DNA of 64,000 nucleotides from Adineta steineri (taxonomy: Eukaryota; Rotifera; Eurotatoria; Adinetida; Adinetidae), in NCBI GenBank assembly GCA_905250115.1, contig CAJNOI010000286.1:25232-89231 (forward strand), read 5' to 3'. Below the pieces are notes generated by a model that did no database searches, was not told where the DNA came from, and saw only the letters and a list, made by a program, of their open reading frames with translations. A program made the translations under genes and the position numbers. Every line of letters starts with the position of its first letter. The stretch's first letter is position 1. This document shows, piece by piece, positions 34,583 to 46,350 of the stretch.

Positions 34583-36497
34583 ATGGATCAATCTGAATCT
34601 ATAGAGACAAATACAAATACAGATGAAACAACAAATTCGTTGCCAAAAACAACAGAGTATGCTTCTTTTTTAAATACTGAAACTGTAACAAAGAAAATCG
34701 ATTTTGTTTTTAGAATTGAAGTTATAGTGAAAAAAAAGTTTACACGTGTTAAAGTCATCATCATTGTTAGTATTTTGATTATTTTAAGTGTTGGTATACC
34801 TGTAAGTATTGTTATAGCAAAAAAATCAGATACAAAAGCAACAAAGATGATGGTAAAAACGGTAATCACAACAGCAATGAACATATCAACAACAGGTAGT
34901 TGTAAGAGATAATAAATGAAATAGAATGAGAAAGTGAGTTTGATACAGATTATCTGTTGAAAATGACGATCATCGTCTTTGAAAAGAACTAAGTTTTTAG
35001 AGATAGTATTGAGAGAAATGATCTTTTTCCCAATAATCAAGTTATTAACCATTACTTGTCTTTTGTTTGTTTAAAATATTTCAGGCATAACCACAACAAG
35101 AAAAACAACGAAAATAACAACGACAACAGCATATAGTAAGTGAAATACAACATATCTACTTTGCAGACGTTTTCGATATAAATGCAGTTTTGTCTCGACT
35201 ACAATCGCATGAGAATCTAGGGATGTACCGAGCCCGAGCCCTGACCGAGCCTCTTGGGTTCATGCTCGGTCGGGGCTCGGGTGTGAGGATGAGTGTAGAT
35301 GAGACTGAGAGTGTGGGTGCGGTGAGTGCGGGTACTATCCTTTTTACTCTCACTCATACTTTCACCCACACTCTTCGCCACACCCACACCCTCAACACAC
35401 TAATTGAATGTTATTTCTACATCTCTTCACATGTGTTGAAAACACTTTTTTTTGCAATAGACCCATACAAGTCAATATATATGGCACAGACAACTTACTC
35501 AACTGACTCGAAGCCGTCCGGTTTGGCAGTGGTTGATATAAATAACGACAGTAAACCCGACATTATTGTCGCAAATGTTGACGGTGGCACTATCAATATT
35601 TACCTCAACATCGGCAACGGTACGTTTACTGCAAATACAACTTACTCAATTGGCACAAGGCCAATCGGTGTGGCAGTAGGTGATATCAATGACGACGGTC
35701 AACCTGATATTATCGTCTCAAACGTTTATAATAACAATGTCGGTGTTCTCCTTAACATCGGCAACGGTACATTTACTGCACAGACAACTTACTCTGTTGG
35801 CGACCGTCCATACAGTGCGGTAATAATTGATGTCAATAACGATAATAAATCCGATATTATTGTTCCGAACTCTGAAAGTAACAATGTCGGTGTTCTTCTG
35901 GGTAGCGGGAACGGTACATTTGCCGCACAAACAATTTATTCAACTGGGTTAACCCCATTCAATGTGGCCGTTGTCGATGTTAATAACGACGACCAACCAG
36001 ACATTATTGCTTCAAACCATTACAGTTTCAGCGTCAGTGTTTTATTCAACATAGGCAACGGTACATTCGCTCCACAAAAAGCTTACACAACTGGCACCAA
36101 TCCGTACGGTGTGGCAGTAGTGGATGTTAATAACGACACCAACCCAGACATTATTGTTACACATTCCGGTAGTAACCATGTCAGTGTTCTTCTCAATAGA
36201 GGCAATGGCACGTTTACTGAACAACAAACGTACTGGACTGTTTTCCACCCGCTGAATGTGGTAGTGGTCGATGTTAATAACGACGGCAAACCTGATATTA
36301 TTGTCGTGAACTATCATACTCACAATGTCAGAGTTCTCTTCAACACCGGCAATGGTACGTTTAATGCAGAAACAACTTACGCAACTGGGAACAATCCACG
36401 AGATTTGGTAGTGTTCGATGTTAATAACGACGGCAAACCCGACATTATTGTCACAAACGAAGGGAGTAACACTATTAGTGTTTTATTGGCTTGTTGA
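34583..36497 (+). CDS. Type II membrane protein with seven FG-GAP/VCBS repeats
   Basis: Exons 34583-34895, 35085-35135 and 35461-36497 join in phase 1 throughout and give 466 residues. There is an acidic N-terminal cytoplasmic stretch, one TM helix (VIIIVSILIILSVGIPVSIVIA, about residues 68-90), a short Thr/Lys linker (TTTRKTTKITTTTA) coded by its own exon, and seven repeats of about 47 residues. Each repeat carries a Ca-binding type D-x-N-N-D-x-x-P-D-I-I-V motif and ends N-I-G-N-G-T-F, predicting a seven-bladed beta-propeller outside the cell. Ligand and role are unknown. Intron 2 (35136-35460) holds a MITE fragment and a telomere-like foldback. The ATG at 34583 is the first real start; the upstream frame has GTG only. 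Confidence 0.8.
35218..35280. mobile_element. Fragment of the palindromic MITE
   Basis: TAGGGATGTACCGAGCCCGA continues into CTGACCGAGCC and, after a short centre, back through GCTCGGTCGGGGCTCGGG. It matches the ends of the 30774 element but lacks the second terminal repeat and most of the interior. It lies in an intron of the FG-GAP gene. Confidence 0.8.
35279..35395. repeat. Telomere-like foldback joined to MITE end
   Basis: GGGTGTGAGGATGAGTGTAG and GTGTGGGTGCGGTGAGTGCG face CACTCATACTTTCACCCACA and CGCCACACCCACACCCTCAA. The left end merges directly with the MITE fragment. Confidence 0.65.
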
Positions 36498-36630
36498 AAT
36501 CAATTCACAAACTTAATTCTATTTATTCAATAACACTCTACTCATAAATTGAGAATATTACCCATTAATCAATATCTTTTAGGAGAGGAAGATCGTCATT
36601 TTTTTTTATAAAAATCTTTTTTCGCGATTC

Positions 36631-36685
36631 TTGGGTGTGGGCGTGGGTATTAAGATGAGCGAGGACGACAGTTGCACACACCCAA
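36631..36685. repeat. Telomere-like foldback
   Basis: TTGGGTGTGGGCGTGGGT faces GCACACACCCAA across about 25 bp. Confidence 0.65.
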
Positions 36686-36843
36686 CGGATCAGATTTCGA
36701 TGCTAGTTTTCTCAATTGGTGATTTTTCTCATGCTTTTTGAACGTTTGCTTATTCTTTAATTATCTATATTACGTCTTACATATTATTCAGCTTGCTTTT
36801 TCTCTGTAGATGCCAATATATGCCTTCTTCTTGTGTACGGTGT

Positions 36844-36895
36844 AGAGGTGGGTGTCGGTGTGATTGAGGGATAGTGAAAAGGCACACTCACTCTT
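36844..36895. repeat. Telomere-like foldback, degenerate
   Basis: AGAGGTGGGTGTCGGTGTG is followed at a short distance by CACACTCACTCTTAC. The C-arm is shortened. Confidence 0.45.
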
Positions 36896-37561
36896 ACTAT
36901 ATGATTTATCTATGAAAAATATTTGAAAAATTCAATTTTAATTAATAACTCACTCTTATGTTTGATTCTGTTGACATAAAGACATTGAGGAATCAATTAT
37001 ATTTTTTTAATCATTGTTTCTTTTATATTTATACTTTAATACGTAACATACAATCTCAAACAAAGAAAAATTCTTATCAGTTTTATGTTTTTCAAATCTG
37101 AAATTTATGTTTCGTTTGAAATTTACTGATTCAACAATAGACTACTAGTGCACCAAGAATACCCCCCAGAGATGGTCCAAATGAAGCTTCTACTATCCCA
37201 CGAAGAAAAGTCATCAGAGTGATAGTGTTGATGTAACGCATCCTTGTTTAGTAGGATGTAGTGAATACATAAACAAATATTAATACAATTTGTTTTATGA
37301 TAATATAAGATCGAGTATGAACATAGTCATTGTTTGAGTTATTTCTGTAGAAGAGATAAATGTCTAATTGACGATAATTCAACGTGTTTTCTTTGAAGAT
37401 AAAATGAATAAAAAGTATCAGTATAATTATTATGTAATTCGAGAAGATAGATTGAGCAGACATTGTATAAACGACTTATAATCGTAACCACAGAAACATA
37501 TTTGTAGACGTCAGCTTGACCAAGTTCATTACATATGTAAATGAACTTGCTCGTATGTATT

Positions 37562-37673
37562 CGGTGTGTGGGTGTGTGTGGATGTGAGTGTGATCTTTAA
37601 TTGGAATCCATAACCACACTTACACCCATATTCTCACCTACACCCACACTCTCATCCATACCCATACCCTTAA
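37562..37673. repeat. Telomere-like foldback, core type A, long C-arm
   Basis: CGGTGTGTGGGTGTGTGTGG runs into the core TGATCTTTAATTGGAATC, identical to that at 26783-26830. A long C-arm with several CACCCACA/CATACCC units ends CCCTTAAG. Confidence 0.75.
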
Positions 37674-38752
37674 GATTATCTTTTGTTCATGGATAAATGG
37701 TTGAAACCATTCAGCAGTGCAATTGTCTGCCATTGCTTGACTAATTCACTCTGATCTCGAATCATTTACTGCCGATCAACTTTCAGTCATACGTCATTTT
37801 CAAACTCTACAAAGCTTATCTTCATTGATGCTGATAATTGATCAAAAAATTTCAAGAATTAAAAAAATCAAAAAGACAATCTAATAGGATTTTAATGAAT
37901 TAGATAATTTTACCAGTCTATTTCTGTTTCTTTTCTGTCATATGACTTAATCTTTGATTGATTTTTTCCTTCTATGTTATCTTCCAACTTATTCTCATAT
38001 GGAATATTTCAACTTAACTAACTGTTTTTTTGTCGTATTACGAACATGCATTTCGAAAACACAAGCATGTATGAATGAAACAAATAACGATTCAATGTTG
38101 GTATATTTCTTTTTCTTTCTTTACCTTTCTTTGTCAAGAATAGGAGGAAAAACAGATACATCAAGTCAGCATATAAAACCACTTTATATTACACAAATCA
38201 TGATGAGATAAAACAAATCGCTTGTGAAGGTTATTTTCAAGAGAAAAAAAATCATATTTATGTTTTTTTTCTTTCATTCGTAATTATGTGTGTTTAATAG
38301 GTATTTATCCCACGTTTTCTTCGATGATCAGATGATATATTTTCAAAGACATTGAAGAAAAGAATATTATCAGGAGAGTATCATTTTTTCATTTCTTATT
38401 TCTAACATATTAGTGGTATTTTAATCTATCATGAGTCAATCAGCAACGATAAATTCTACTAAAGTTAAATGATGATATAAAGAATTTTATGAATGAAAAG
38501 AAAGTATTACGTATGATCTTTCTATTATAAGTAGGATTTAGTAAAATTAAGTCAATTTTAATAAACATTCATGAGTAAGAAGCAATGAGAACTCGCTAAG
38601 ACCTACACCCTCATCGAAAAAATATCACGAAAATCGTTTGAATTTTTATTTTAAATTAAAATCAAATCGATTTCTTCTATTAGTGAACAACGTTTTTATT
38701 GTCATTGAATTATTAAATTTATATTTATAAAAATAGATTATTCATTTCTTCT

Positions 38753-38754
38753 AG
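38753..38754 (+). promoter_or_regulatory. Acceptor-like AG before first NHL gene
   Basis: TTCATTTCTTCTAG lies 18 nt before the ATG. The equivalents at 42912-42913 and 46325-46326 precede the two paralogues with the same following sequence (a TTCAACA motif up to the start). This indicates a 5'UTR intron or a spliced-leader site shared by the three copies. Confidence 0.45.
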
Positions 38755-38772
38755 AGATATATATTCAACAAC

Positions 38773-40464
38773 ATGACAATGGCAAATAACAAAACAAAAT
38801 GTTTTATATGTAATAAAGAAAAAATAACATATTCATGTAGAGGATGTTCAAAAGAATTTTGTTTTAAGGATTTAACAGAACATAAACAAATATTAAATGA
38901 TCAATTAAATAATATTACTAAGGATTTTGACCAATTTAAACAAATAATTAATGAACAAAAAGAAAATCCACAAAATCATTCGTTAATAGAAAAAATCAAT
39001 CAATGGGAAATAGAATCACTTGAAAAAATTCAACAAAAAGCACAAAATTGGAGAGAAATTGTCCTGGAATGTTCAACAACACTTGTTAATGATATTGAAA
39101 AGAAATTTAATGACTTAACGGAACAAATAAAGCAAATTCGTAGAGAAAATGACTTTAATGAAATTAATCTAAATTATTTAAGAGAACAATTAGTAGAAAT
39201 TACACAAGAATTAAATAATCCATCAAATATATCTATTCAACAAAATTCACAACCGTTTATTAATGATATTTCAATGATTTTATCTAAAAGTAAGTTTTTA
39301 AGAAATTATTTCTAGCAGGATAATTCTCATTTTCTAAGAATTAACGTTAAAAAACTATTTTCAAAGATTCAAAAGATATGTTTGTCTAATAAAACAAATT
39401 GAATTGTTTTCCAATTAAATATTTATCAAGTTGTTTCACAAATAAACTATCTTTCATTAAAAATATTCTTTCTCCTCCAAATTTAGATTCGAAAAACAAT
39501 AAGTTTTAAATTCTTTTTTTTAAAATACAAAACTTCAAATAATTTATGCTCTTTTTCTTTTCATACTTTTCTAGGACCAAAATTCAATAAATGGAAACAA
39601 AATGCCATCACCATAGCTGCTGGAAATGGACAAGGAAAACAATTAAATCAACTCAGTCGCCCTGCTGGAATCTTTATTGATAAAAATAAAAATATTTTCA
39701 TTGCTGATTTTTGTAATCATCGTATTGTTGAATGGAAATGCAATGCAAAAAAAGGACAAATCGTTGCAGGTGGAAATAAACAAGGATATCGAATGGATCA
39801 ATTGAGTTTTCCAACTGATGTGATTGTTGATCAACAAAATCATTCCATCATCGTTGCTAATCAAGGGAACAGACGAGTGATTCAATGGTTAAATCAAACT
39901 CAAAAAATTCTTATTAAGAATATTGACTGTCATGGTTTGGCAATGGATAAACATGGATTTCTTTATGTTTCTGATTATGTGAAAAATGAAGTGAGACGAT
40001 GGAAAATGGGTGAATATAACAATGAAGGAACTATAGTGGCTGGTGGAAATAGAAGAGGAGATCAACCCAGTCAACTCAATGGTCCTACTTTTATCTTTGT
40101 CGATGAAGATCAATCTGTTTATGTAACAGACAGGAAGAATGATCGCGTGATGAAATGGAGAAAGGATGCAAAAGAAGGAACAATTGTAGCTGGAGGAAAT
40201 GGTCAAGGCGAGAATCTCAATCAATTGTTTTATCCTCGAGGAGTAATTGTTGATGATTTGGGTCAAATCTATGTAGCAGATCGGAGAAATCAACGAGTAA
40301 TGCGTTGGTGTGAAGGAAAAGAAGAAGGTGAAATAGTTGTTGGTGGATTTGGCCAAGAAAATCAATTGAATAGTCCTAATTGTTTATCTTTTGATGCTGA
40401 AGGAAATCTTTATGTTACTGATCGTTGGAATAATCGAATTCAAAAATTTGAAATAATATTGTGA
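38773..40464 (+). CDS. TRIM-like B-box/coiled-coil/NHL protein, copy 1
   Basis: Exons 38773-39289 and 39575-40464 (AAAA^GTAAGT to TTTCTAG) give 468 residues. A B-box-like zinc finger (CFICNKEK, CRGCSKEFC, DLTEHK) at residues about 9-40 is followed by a coiled coil (about 45-160) and, in exon 2, six NHL repeats with motifs such as IFIADFCNHRIVEW, SIIVANQGNRRVIQW, LYVSDYVKNEVRRW and LYVTDRWNNRIQKF, forming a six-bladed propeller. Animal TRIM-NHL proteins bind RNA or protein partners with the propeller. No RING finger is present here, so ubiquitin ligase activity is not expected. It is the first of three tandem paralogues in the same orientation. Confidence 0.85.
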
Positions 40465-42602
40465 ATGAAGTTTTTTCTTAAATAAAAAATCGAATAAATT
40501 CCAAAGAAAAAAATAAAGAAAAGTGTTTTGTTTGTTTTTCTTTAAAAAATTGAATTTAAGTTGAGAATTTTGATTAACAAAGTCTATCATTTCCAATTTC
40601 ATTTCGTTTGATTTTGAAAAGATTTATAAGAAAAATTGAATTGAAAAAAGATTTTCCAAAATGAAAACAAAATATAAGAATTTTGATTAAATAAAAAAAT
40701 TTAAGATTTACTTGAAATGTTTCAATGAATAAGAAAAACTATTTACTATTAGATTATAATTATTTGAAGTTAATAGAGACTTAATCAAATAATTGAGTTT
40801 GATGATAAAATTAATTGAAAAATATATTTCTTGAATACCTTCGGATTAGTTTATCAATAGTACGTTCAACTATGAAAAAATAAAATTTATGTGATTCGAA
40901 AGTTTTATATTAGAAAAGCGATTCATAAAATATGTTCATTAGTATACTGAAGAACAAAAGCAAAACAAGAGAATTATTGAATTTTATTCCGAACATCTTA
41001 AGCCATACTTAACATAATATTTTAGATTAACATTAACAATGAACAGTTGTACAAACTGATTATTTTCGATATTCACCATTATCAATATTCGAATGACATC
41101 AGAAGTAAATTATAAATGTCATATTAGTAAATATATTAATATTAATTATAACAATTTTTCAATATTTAAAATTTATTAAATAAATGTACTGATAGATATT
41201 CAGCTTAAATAATAATACACTTAAGAAAATCAATGGATATTATTTTATTTGTATAGTTCTAATTAAAAAATGAATATATGTTGACTTATTACAAGAAAGA
41301 ATATTAACACGTATACGTATTTGATTGAATATGGAATAAAAATCTAAATCTATTATAGATATGAATATTATTTATCATAGAATAGATTTTTTGTTGAAAT
41401 TCTTCAACGTATTTTTCATCATTTAATAAATAAAAAGATATTTTATTGAATTATTAACATTTACAATTGATTAATGATCAATTCTTATTGATTTCATATA
41501 TCGAATTATTTAACGAGAACATATCGTATAGCTTATTCTCTTAAGATCATCATATTCAACTTTAATATTTTTTTTTTCTTCTTTTCTTATTCATATCGAT
41601 TTATAAGAATTCATTTTTTGGAACATTAATAATCTTATGACATCTAATTTTCATCGAATCATTCTCATCATATCAATATTGGTATGATTTAAATTTTATT
41701 GTAAAAAATCACAAATGAATAATAATAATAATATTATAGTTTTATTAAATTCTCACAGATTCGATTTCTATGTTATATTTTACTTTTGAAAATATTTATT
41801 AAATTTTTCAAAGATTGTTTTTAGATGATATTCTATAAAGATAGTATTGAACAAATTGTTTGTTGTCTTTTAAAAATATCATTCTGGTTTCAATATAATA
41901 CATTGATGTATTAATTAGATTTCAATATGATAAAAATAATGATCAGTATATCATATTATTCTTTATTCAATATTGATGATTATTATGATATTTAATCACC
42001 GAAAATATTTTTCATTTAAAAATTATAAAAAGTTTATTTAAACAAACATTCAGTTTTCACATATATATAAGATATTATATGAAAGAATTCATTTTAAACT
42101 ATATAGAATATTTTGAAACATGTTTTAGTTTGGTTAATATGATGAAAAATAATTTTATTATAAATCTATACTGAGATACAGAAAAATAAGTTTGAGAATA
42201 TCCCTTTATATACAATACTTGTGTTTTTATGATTAAATTTTACTATTGTTAAAATTAAAGCTATTCTATCTTTTTATTTTTGAAAAAAAATTGACAAGCG
42301 AATCTAATAATAAATCAATGAACAATAGTCTCTCTCAATACTTTATTAACAGCAACCAGACACATATCTTTTTTTTTATCACGTGCGCTTTCTAACACTA
42401 CATCTTATCTATTTGTTTATTTCGATGAAAAAGGAATTCAAAGTGAGACATTTGCGAAATTCTTATTTATATCGAAATAATTATTAAAGATCAAAAGTTC
42501 GGAAATTCAATTCTTTGAAATACTTTCATTTTCGTAAGTTTGTTTTTTGAAGTAAAACAAAAAATGAACCAGTTACGTGAACAAGAGATTGATATACCAT
42601 TC

Positions 42603-42665
42603 ATCTGGTAGATAAAGCTGTAGATGAAGATCTACGTTTAATCTTTACTTACATCTAAATCTACA
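42603..42665. repeat. Degenerate foldback, core type B
   Basis: GTAGATAAAGCTGTAGATG is followed by TTTAATCTTTACTTACATCT and TCTACATT. A similar core (TTTAATCTTTACCTACATC) is found near 46188-46205. The G-arm has lost most of its TGTGGG character. Confidence 0.4.
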
Positions 42666-42732
42666 TTAAAATATTCTTTCATTGAATAAATATTACAAAA
42701 GCTGTTTGGTTTTTTATTGTAAATAAAAATTC

Positions 42733-42868
42733 AGACAAATTTCAAATTTGACTAGTCGAATATGAACTTTTATTTTTGACTAGTCAGAATTGAAATTTCA
42801 GTTTTGACTGAGAATATTTAGACGAAATTGAAATTTCAATTCCGACTAGTCAAACTTGAATTTTGTCT
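42733..42868. repeat. GACTAGTC-rich palindromic element
   Basis: AGACAAATTTCAAATTTGAC with TAGTCG (42733-42758) is matched at 24 of 26 positions by the reverse complement at 42843-42868. Inside are further copies of GACTAGTC and ATTGAAATTTCA in opposite orientations. It looks like a small foldback element 60 bp upstream of the second NHL gene. Confidence 0.65.
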
Positions 42869-42931
42869 AAAACATCTATAAAAGCAGATAACTAGATGAT
42901 TCATTTCTTATAGAAATTTGTATTCAACAGC

Positions 42932-44767
42932 ATGGGAATGGCAAAAAACAAAAAACTATGCTTTAAATGTGATGAAGAAAAAATAACATATAATTGTAAA
43001 GGATGTTCAAAAGAATTTTGTTTAATGGATTTAACTGGACATCGTCTAATATTAACTAGTGAACTAAATCATATCAACAATGCATATAATGAATTTAAAC
43101 AAACAATTAATGAACAAAAACAAAATCCACATAATCATTCCTTAATAAATCAAATTAATCAATGGGAAATAGGATCAATTGAGAAAATTCAACAAAAAGC
43201 ACAAGAATACAGAGAAATTGCTATTAAATCATCAGGAACATATATTAATGATATTGAAATAAAATTCAAAGACTTGAATGAACAAATAAATCAAATGCAA
43301 ACACAAAATGAATTTAATGAAATTGATTTAAATTATTTAAGAAATCAATTGATAGAAATTACAGAAGAACTAAATAATCCATTAAAGATTTCTATGAAAG
43401 ATGATTCACAATCATTTATTAATGAAATTTCAATTATTTCATCAAAAAGTAAGTTTTTACCAAATAATTTTTGAATGGATAATTCTCATTTTCTATGAAT
43501 TTATTTTAAGCAACTATAATACAAAGAAAAATAATGATGAAGAAAAGAAAAAAAATATTGAGAATATTATTGATTCATTTCTAAATGAAATCAATAAGAA
43601 TAGTATTCATAGAAATAGAAAATTAAATTTATTTGTATGTAAAGAAAGAGAATGATAAGATTTTATTCTATTTGAAATATATTTAATAAGAAATATTTTT
43701 CTAAATATTTATATTAAAATTGTAAATTAAAATAAATAATAAAATCAAGCAGATTGTCAGCTTTATATAATAAATAGAATATTAAAAAATAATCTAAATT
43801 TTTTTTCTTCGATGAAAAACAAATTTTCCTCTTTTTATAAAAAATGCTTCGTTTTCATCTTTTTCTAGAATCACAATTTAATAAGTGGAAACAAAATGCC
43901 ATTACTGCGGCTGGTGGAAACAAACAAGGACAACAATTAAATCAATGCAATTACCCGTATGGAATCTTTATTGATAAAAACAAAAATATTTTTATTGCTG
44001 ATCGTGGGAACCATCGTATTGTTGAATGGAAATATAATGCAAAGATAGGACAAATCATTGCAGGTGGAAACAAAGAAGGAAACCGAATGCATCAATTGAA
44101 GTGCCCAACACATGTAATTGTTGATCAACAAAATCATTCGATCATTATTGCTGACCAAGGGAATAGACGAGTGATTCAATGGATGAATCAAAAGCAACAA
44201 ATTCTCATTCACAATATTCATTGCTCTCGCTTGGCCATGGATAAAAGTGGATTTCTTTATGTTTCTGATAGTGAGAAGAATGAAGTGAGACGATGGAAAA
44301 TGGGTGAATATAACAACGAAGGAGCTATAGTAGCAGGTGGAAATGGAAAAGGAAATCAACTGAATCAACTTCGTTATCCTACTTTTATTTGTGTTGATGA
44401 AGATCAATCTGTTTATGTATCAGATGGTAGCAATCATCGTGTGATGAAATGGAGAAAAGATGCAAAAGAAGGAAGAATTGTGGCTGGAGGAAATGATCAA
44501 GGAGGAAATCTTAATCAATTGTGGACACCTGAAGGAGTAGTTGTTGATCATTTCGGTCACATCTATGTGGCAGATTGTTATAATGATCGAGTAATGCGTT
44601 GGTATGAAGGAAAAGAAGAAGGTGAAATTGTTGTTGGTGGAAATGGTGAAGGAAATCAAACAAACCAATTGATGCGTCCCCTTGGTTTATCTTTTGATGA
44701 TGAAGGAAATCTTTATGTTGCTGATGATTGTAATCATCGAATTCAAAAATTTGAAATAATATTGTGA
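42932..44767 (+). CDS. TRIM-like B-box/coiled-coil/NHL protein, copy 2
   Basis: Exons 42932-43448 and 43869-44767 give 471 residues. Exon 1 has the same length (517 nt) and splice phase as in copy 1. The B-box-like finger reads CFKCDEEK, CKGCSKEFC, DLTGH. Six NHL repeats are complete (IFIADRGNHRIVEW, SIIIADQGNRRVIQW, LYVSDSEKNEVRRW, VYVSDGSNHRVMKW, IYVADCYNDRVMRW, LYVADDCNHRIQKF), each followed by an IVAGGN-type turn except the second. It is a tandem paralogue of the genes on both sides. Confidence 0.87.
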
Positions 44768-46350
44768 ATAAAATGTTTTGTTAAATGAAAGATCAAGAAA
44801 TAAAAATAAAAGAAATAATTTTATTGAAAATGAATAAAAAAATCAAGTAGAATTTGAAGAAAAGAACGAGAAAAAACTTTTTTAGTTGTTTTTCTTCAAA
44901 ATTGAATTTATTTGATAATCTCGATTAAAAAAGTTTGAGTAAATGTTAATTGCTTTATCTTTTGCTAATTTTGTTGAATTTTAGAGAAGAAGGAAAATAT
45001 TTTGTAATTTAAATTGAACTGAAATAAAAATTATTCGGAAAGAAGAATATAGCTATGTTTAAGAAAATAATCAAATGTTCTTAGCTTTTTTCGATTTCAT
45101 GGAATTTGAGAATTGTTTGAAAACGAAGAGAAAAGAACTGCTTTATGAAAAATTGATAATTAAAATGGAATTGAAATGAATTTTATCGAACAAAGCAAAT
45201 GTTGAAAAGGTTTATTCTTCAACAAACTAACAAATTTTATTTTTGTTCGAATTTTAACATATTTTTAATAAAAATTGAATTGAACGAACATTTTCGTATA
45301 GATAAAAACAAAAAAAAAGAATTACGGAAGAGAAATGAACAAGAGATTGAGATAAAAATGAAAAATAAATAAAACTTTTCTTTGTTCTGATCCTTGAATA
45401 TCCAATCATTATGTATCGATCCTGCGATATATAGAAAAAGTTTTGGGATATTCGATTAAATTTGATCATATCTTGCTTATTTATTTCGATATAGTTTTTC
45501 ATCTTGAATAGATTTTCTTTTGTTGAGAAATTTATTTCAGATTTTTAGTTTCATTAATTAACAAAATTAAACTATTGAAAAGTTATTTTATTCACGTTTG
45601 ATTTATCAATATTATTTCGCTATGAAACATCAAACTTTATTCTTTCATAAAACAGTCAGAAGAACTTGATCGATCAAAACGGTGTTACAGTTTTATCGAA
45701 AATTGACGAAAAAGATAATGCTTGAAAGCATAGTAATAGTTCGTTGATTCAAGAAGAAAACACGAGTATTTATACGATGAGCAGTGATTATTTCCATCTC
45801 CGAAATACAATATATTCTGAGAAAAAAATCTATATCATATACTTTTATTCATAACTTGAAAATAACACGTTTCGATATAAGTTAAAAGAGTCGAAGAAAA
45901 ACAAATTATAATAACGAAAAGGAAAAAATATGATACGATCATATACGAAAGAAATTACCACGTGACCATATATGTGATTAATGTAGCGTACGAATAGTTT
46001 GTTTGTTCGCTTACAAGTGGTATAGGTAAAATTCTGATTCACATCGAAATAGTTACAAAATATTACACGTTTCATTTAGGTAAGCTAGTTTTTTGAAATA
46101 ATATAATAAATAGAATATTACATAGTAACTATGTTGCGAATGAGAGTGATAATAATGATAATAGTAGTTATGGGTGCAAATCTGTGTTTAATCTTTACCT
46201 ACATCAAAAAAATTGTTCGTATTTTTATTTAAAATTGAAACGAGATTAATTTTCAGTTTTAGTTCAACTATCTTACATATCACATCAGTTTTATCATAAG
46301 AAAAATTCTTTTTCGATTTTTTCTAGAAATTTATACTCAACAGCGTGCCA
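44768..46350. other. AT-rich intergenic region
   Basis: No gene is recognised. A degenerate type-B foldback lies near 46166-46205, just upstream of the third NHL gene. Confidence 0.45.

Larger units (their letters stand above)
36498..38772. other. Intergenic with three telomere-like foldbacks
   Basis: No gene is supported. Short frames such as 37954-38211 (plus) and 37463-37248 (minus, hydrophobic N-terminus) have no family match or splice support. The foldbacks are listed separately. Confidence 0.45.
40465..42931. other. Very AT-rich intergenic region
   Basis: About 2.4 kb without any convincing frame. Near the 3' end are a degenerate foldback (about 42603-42665) and a GACTAGTC palindromic element (42733-42868). 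Confidence 0.5.
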
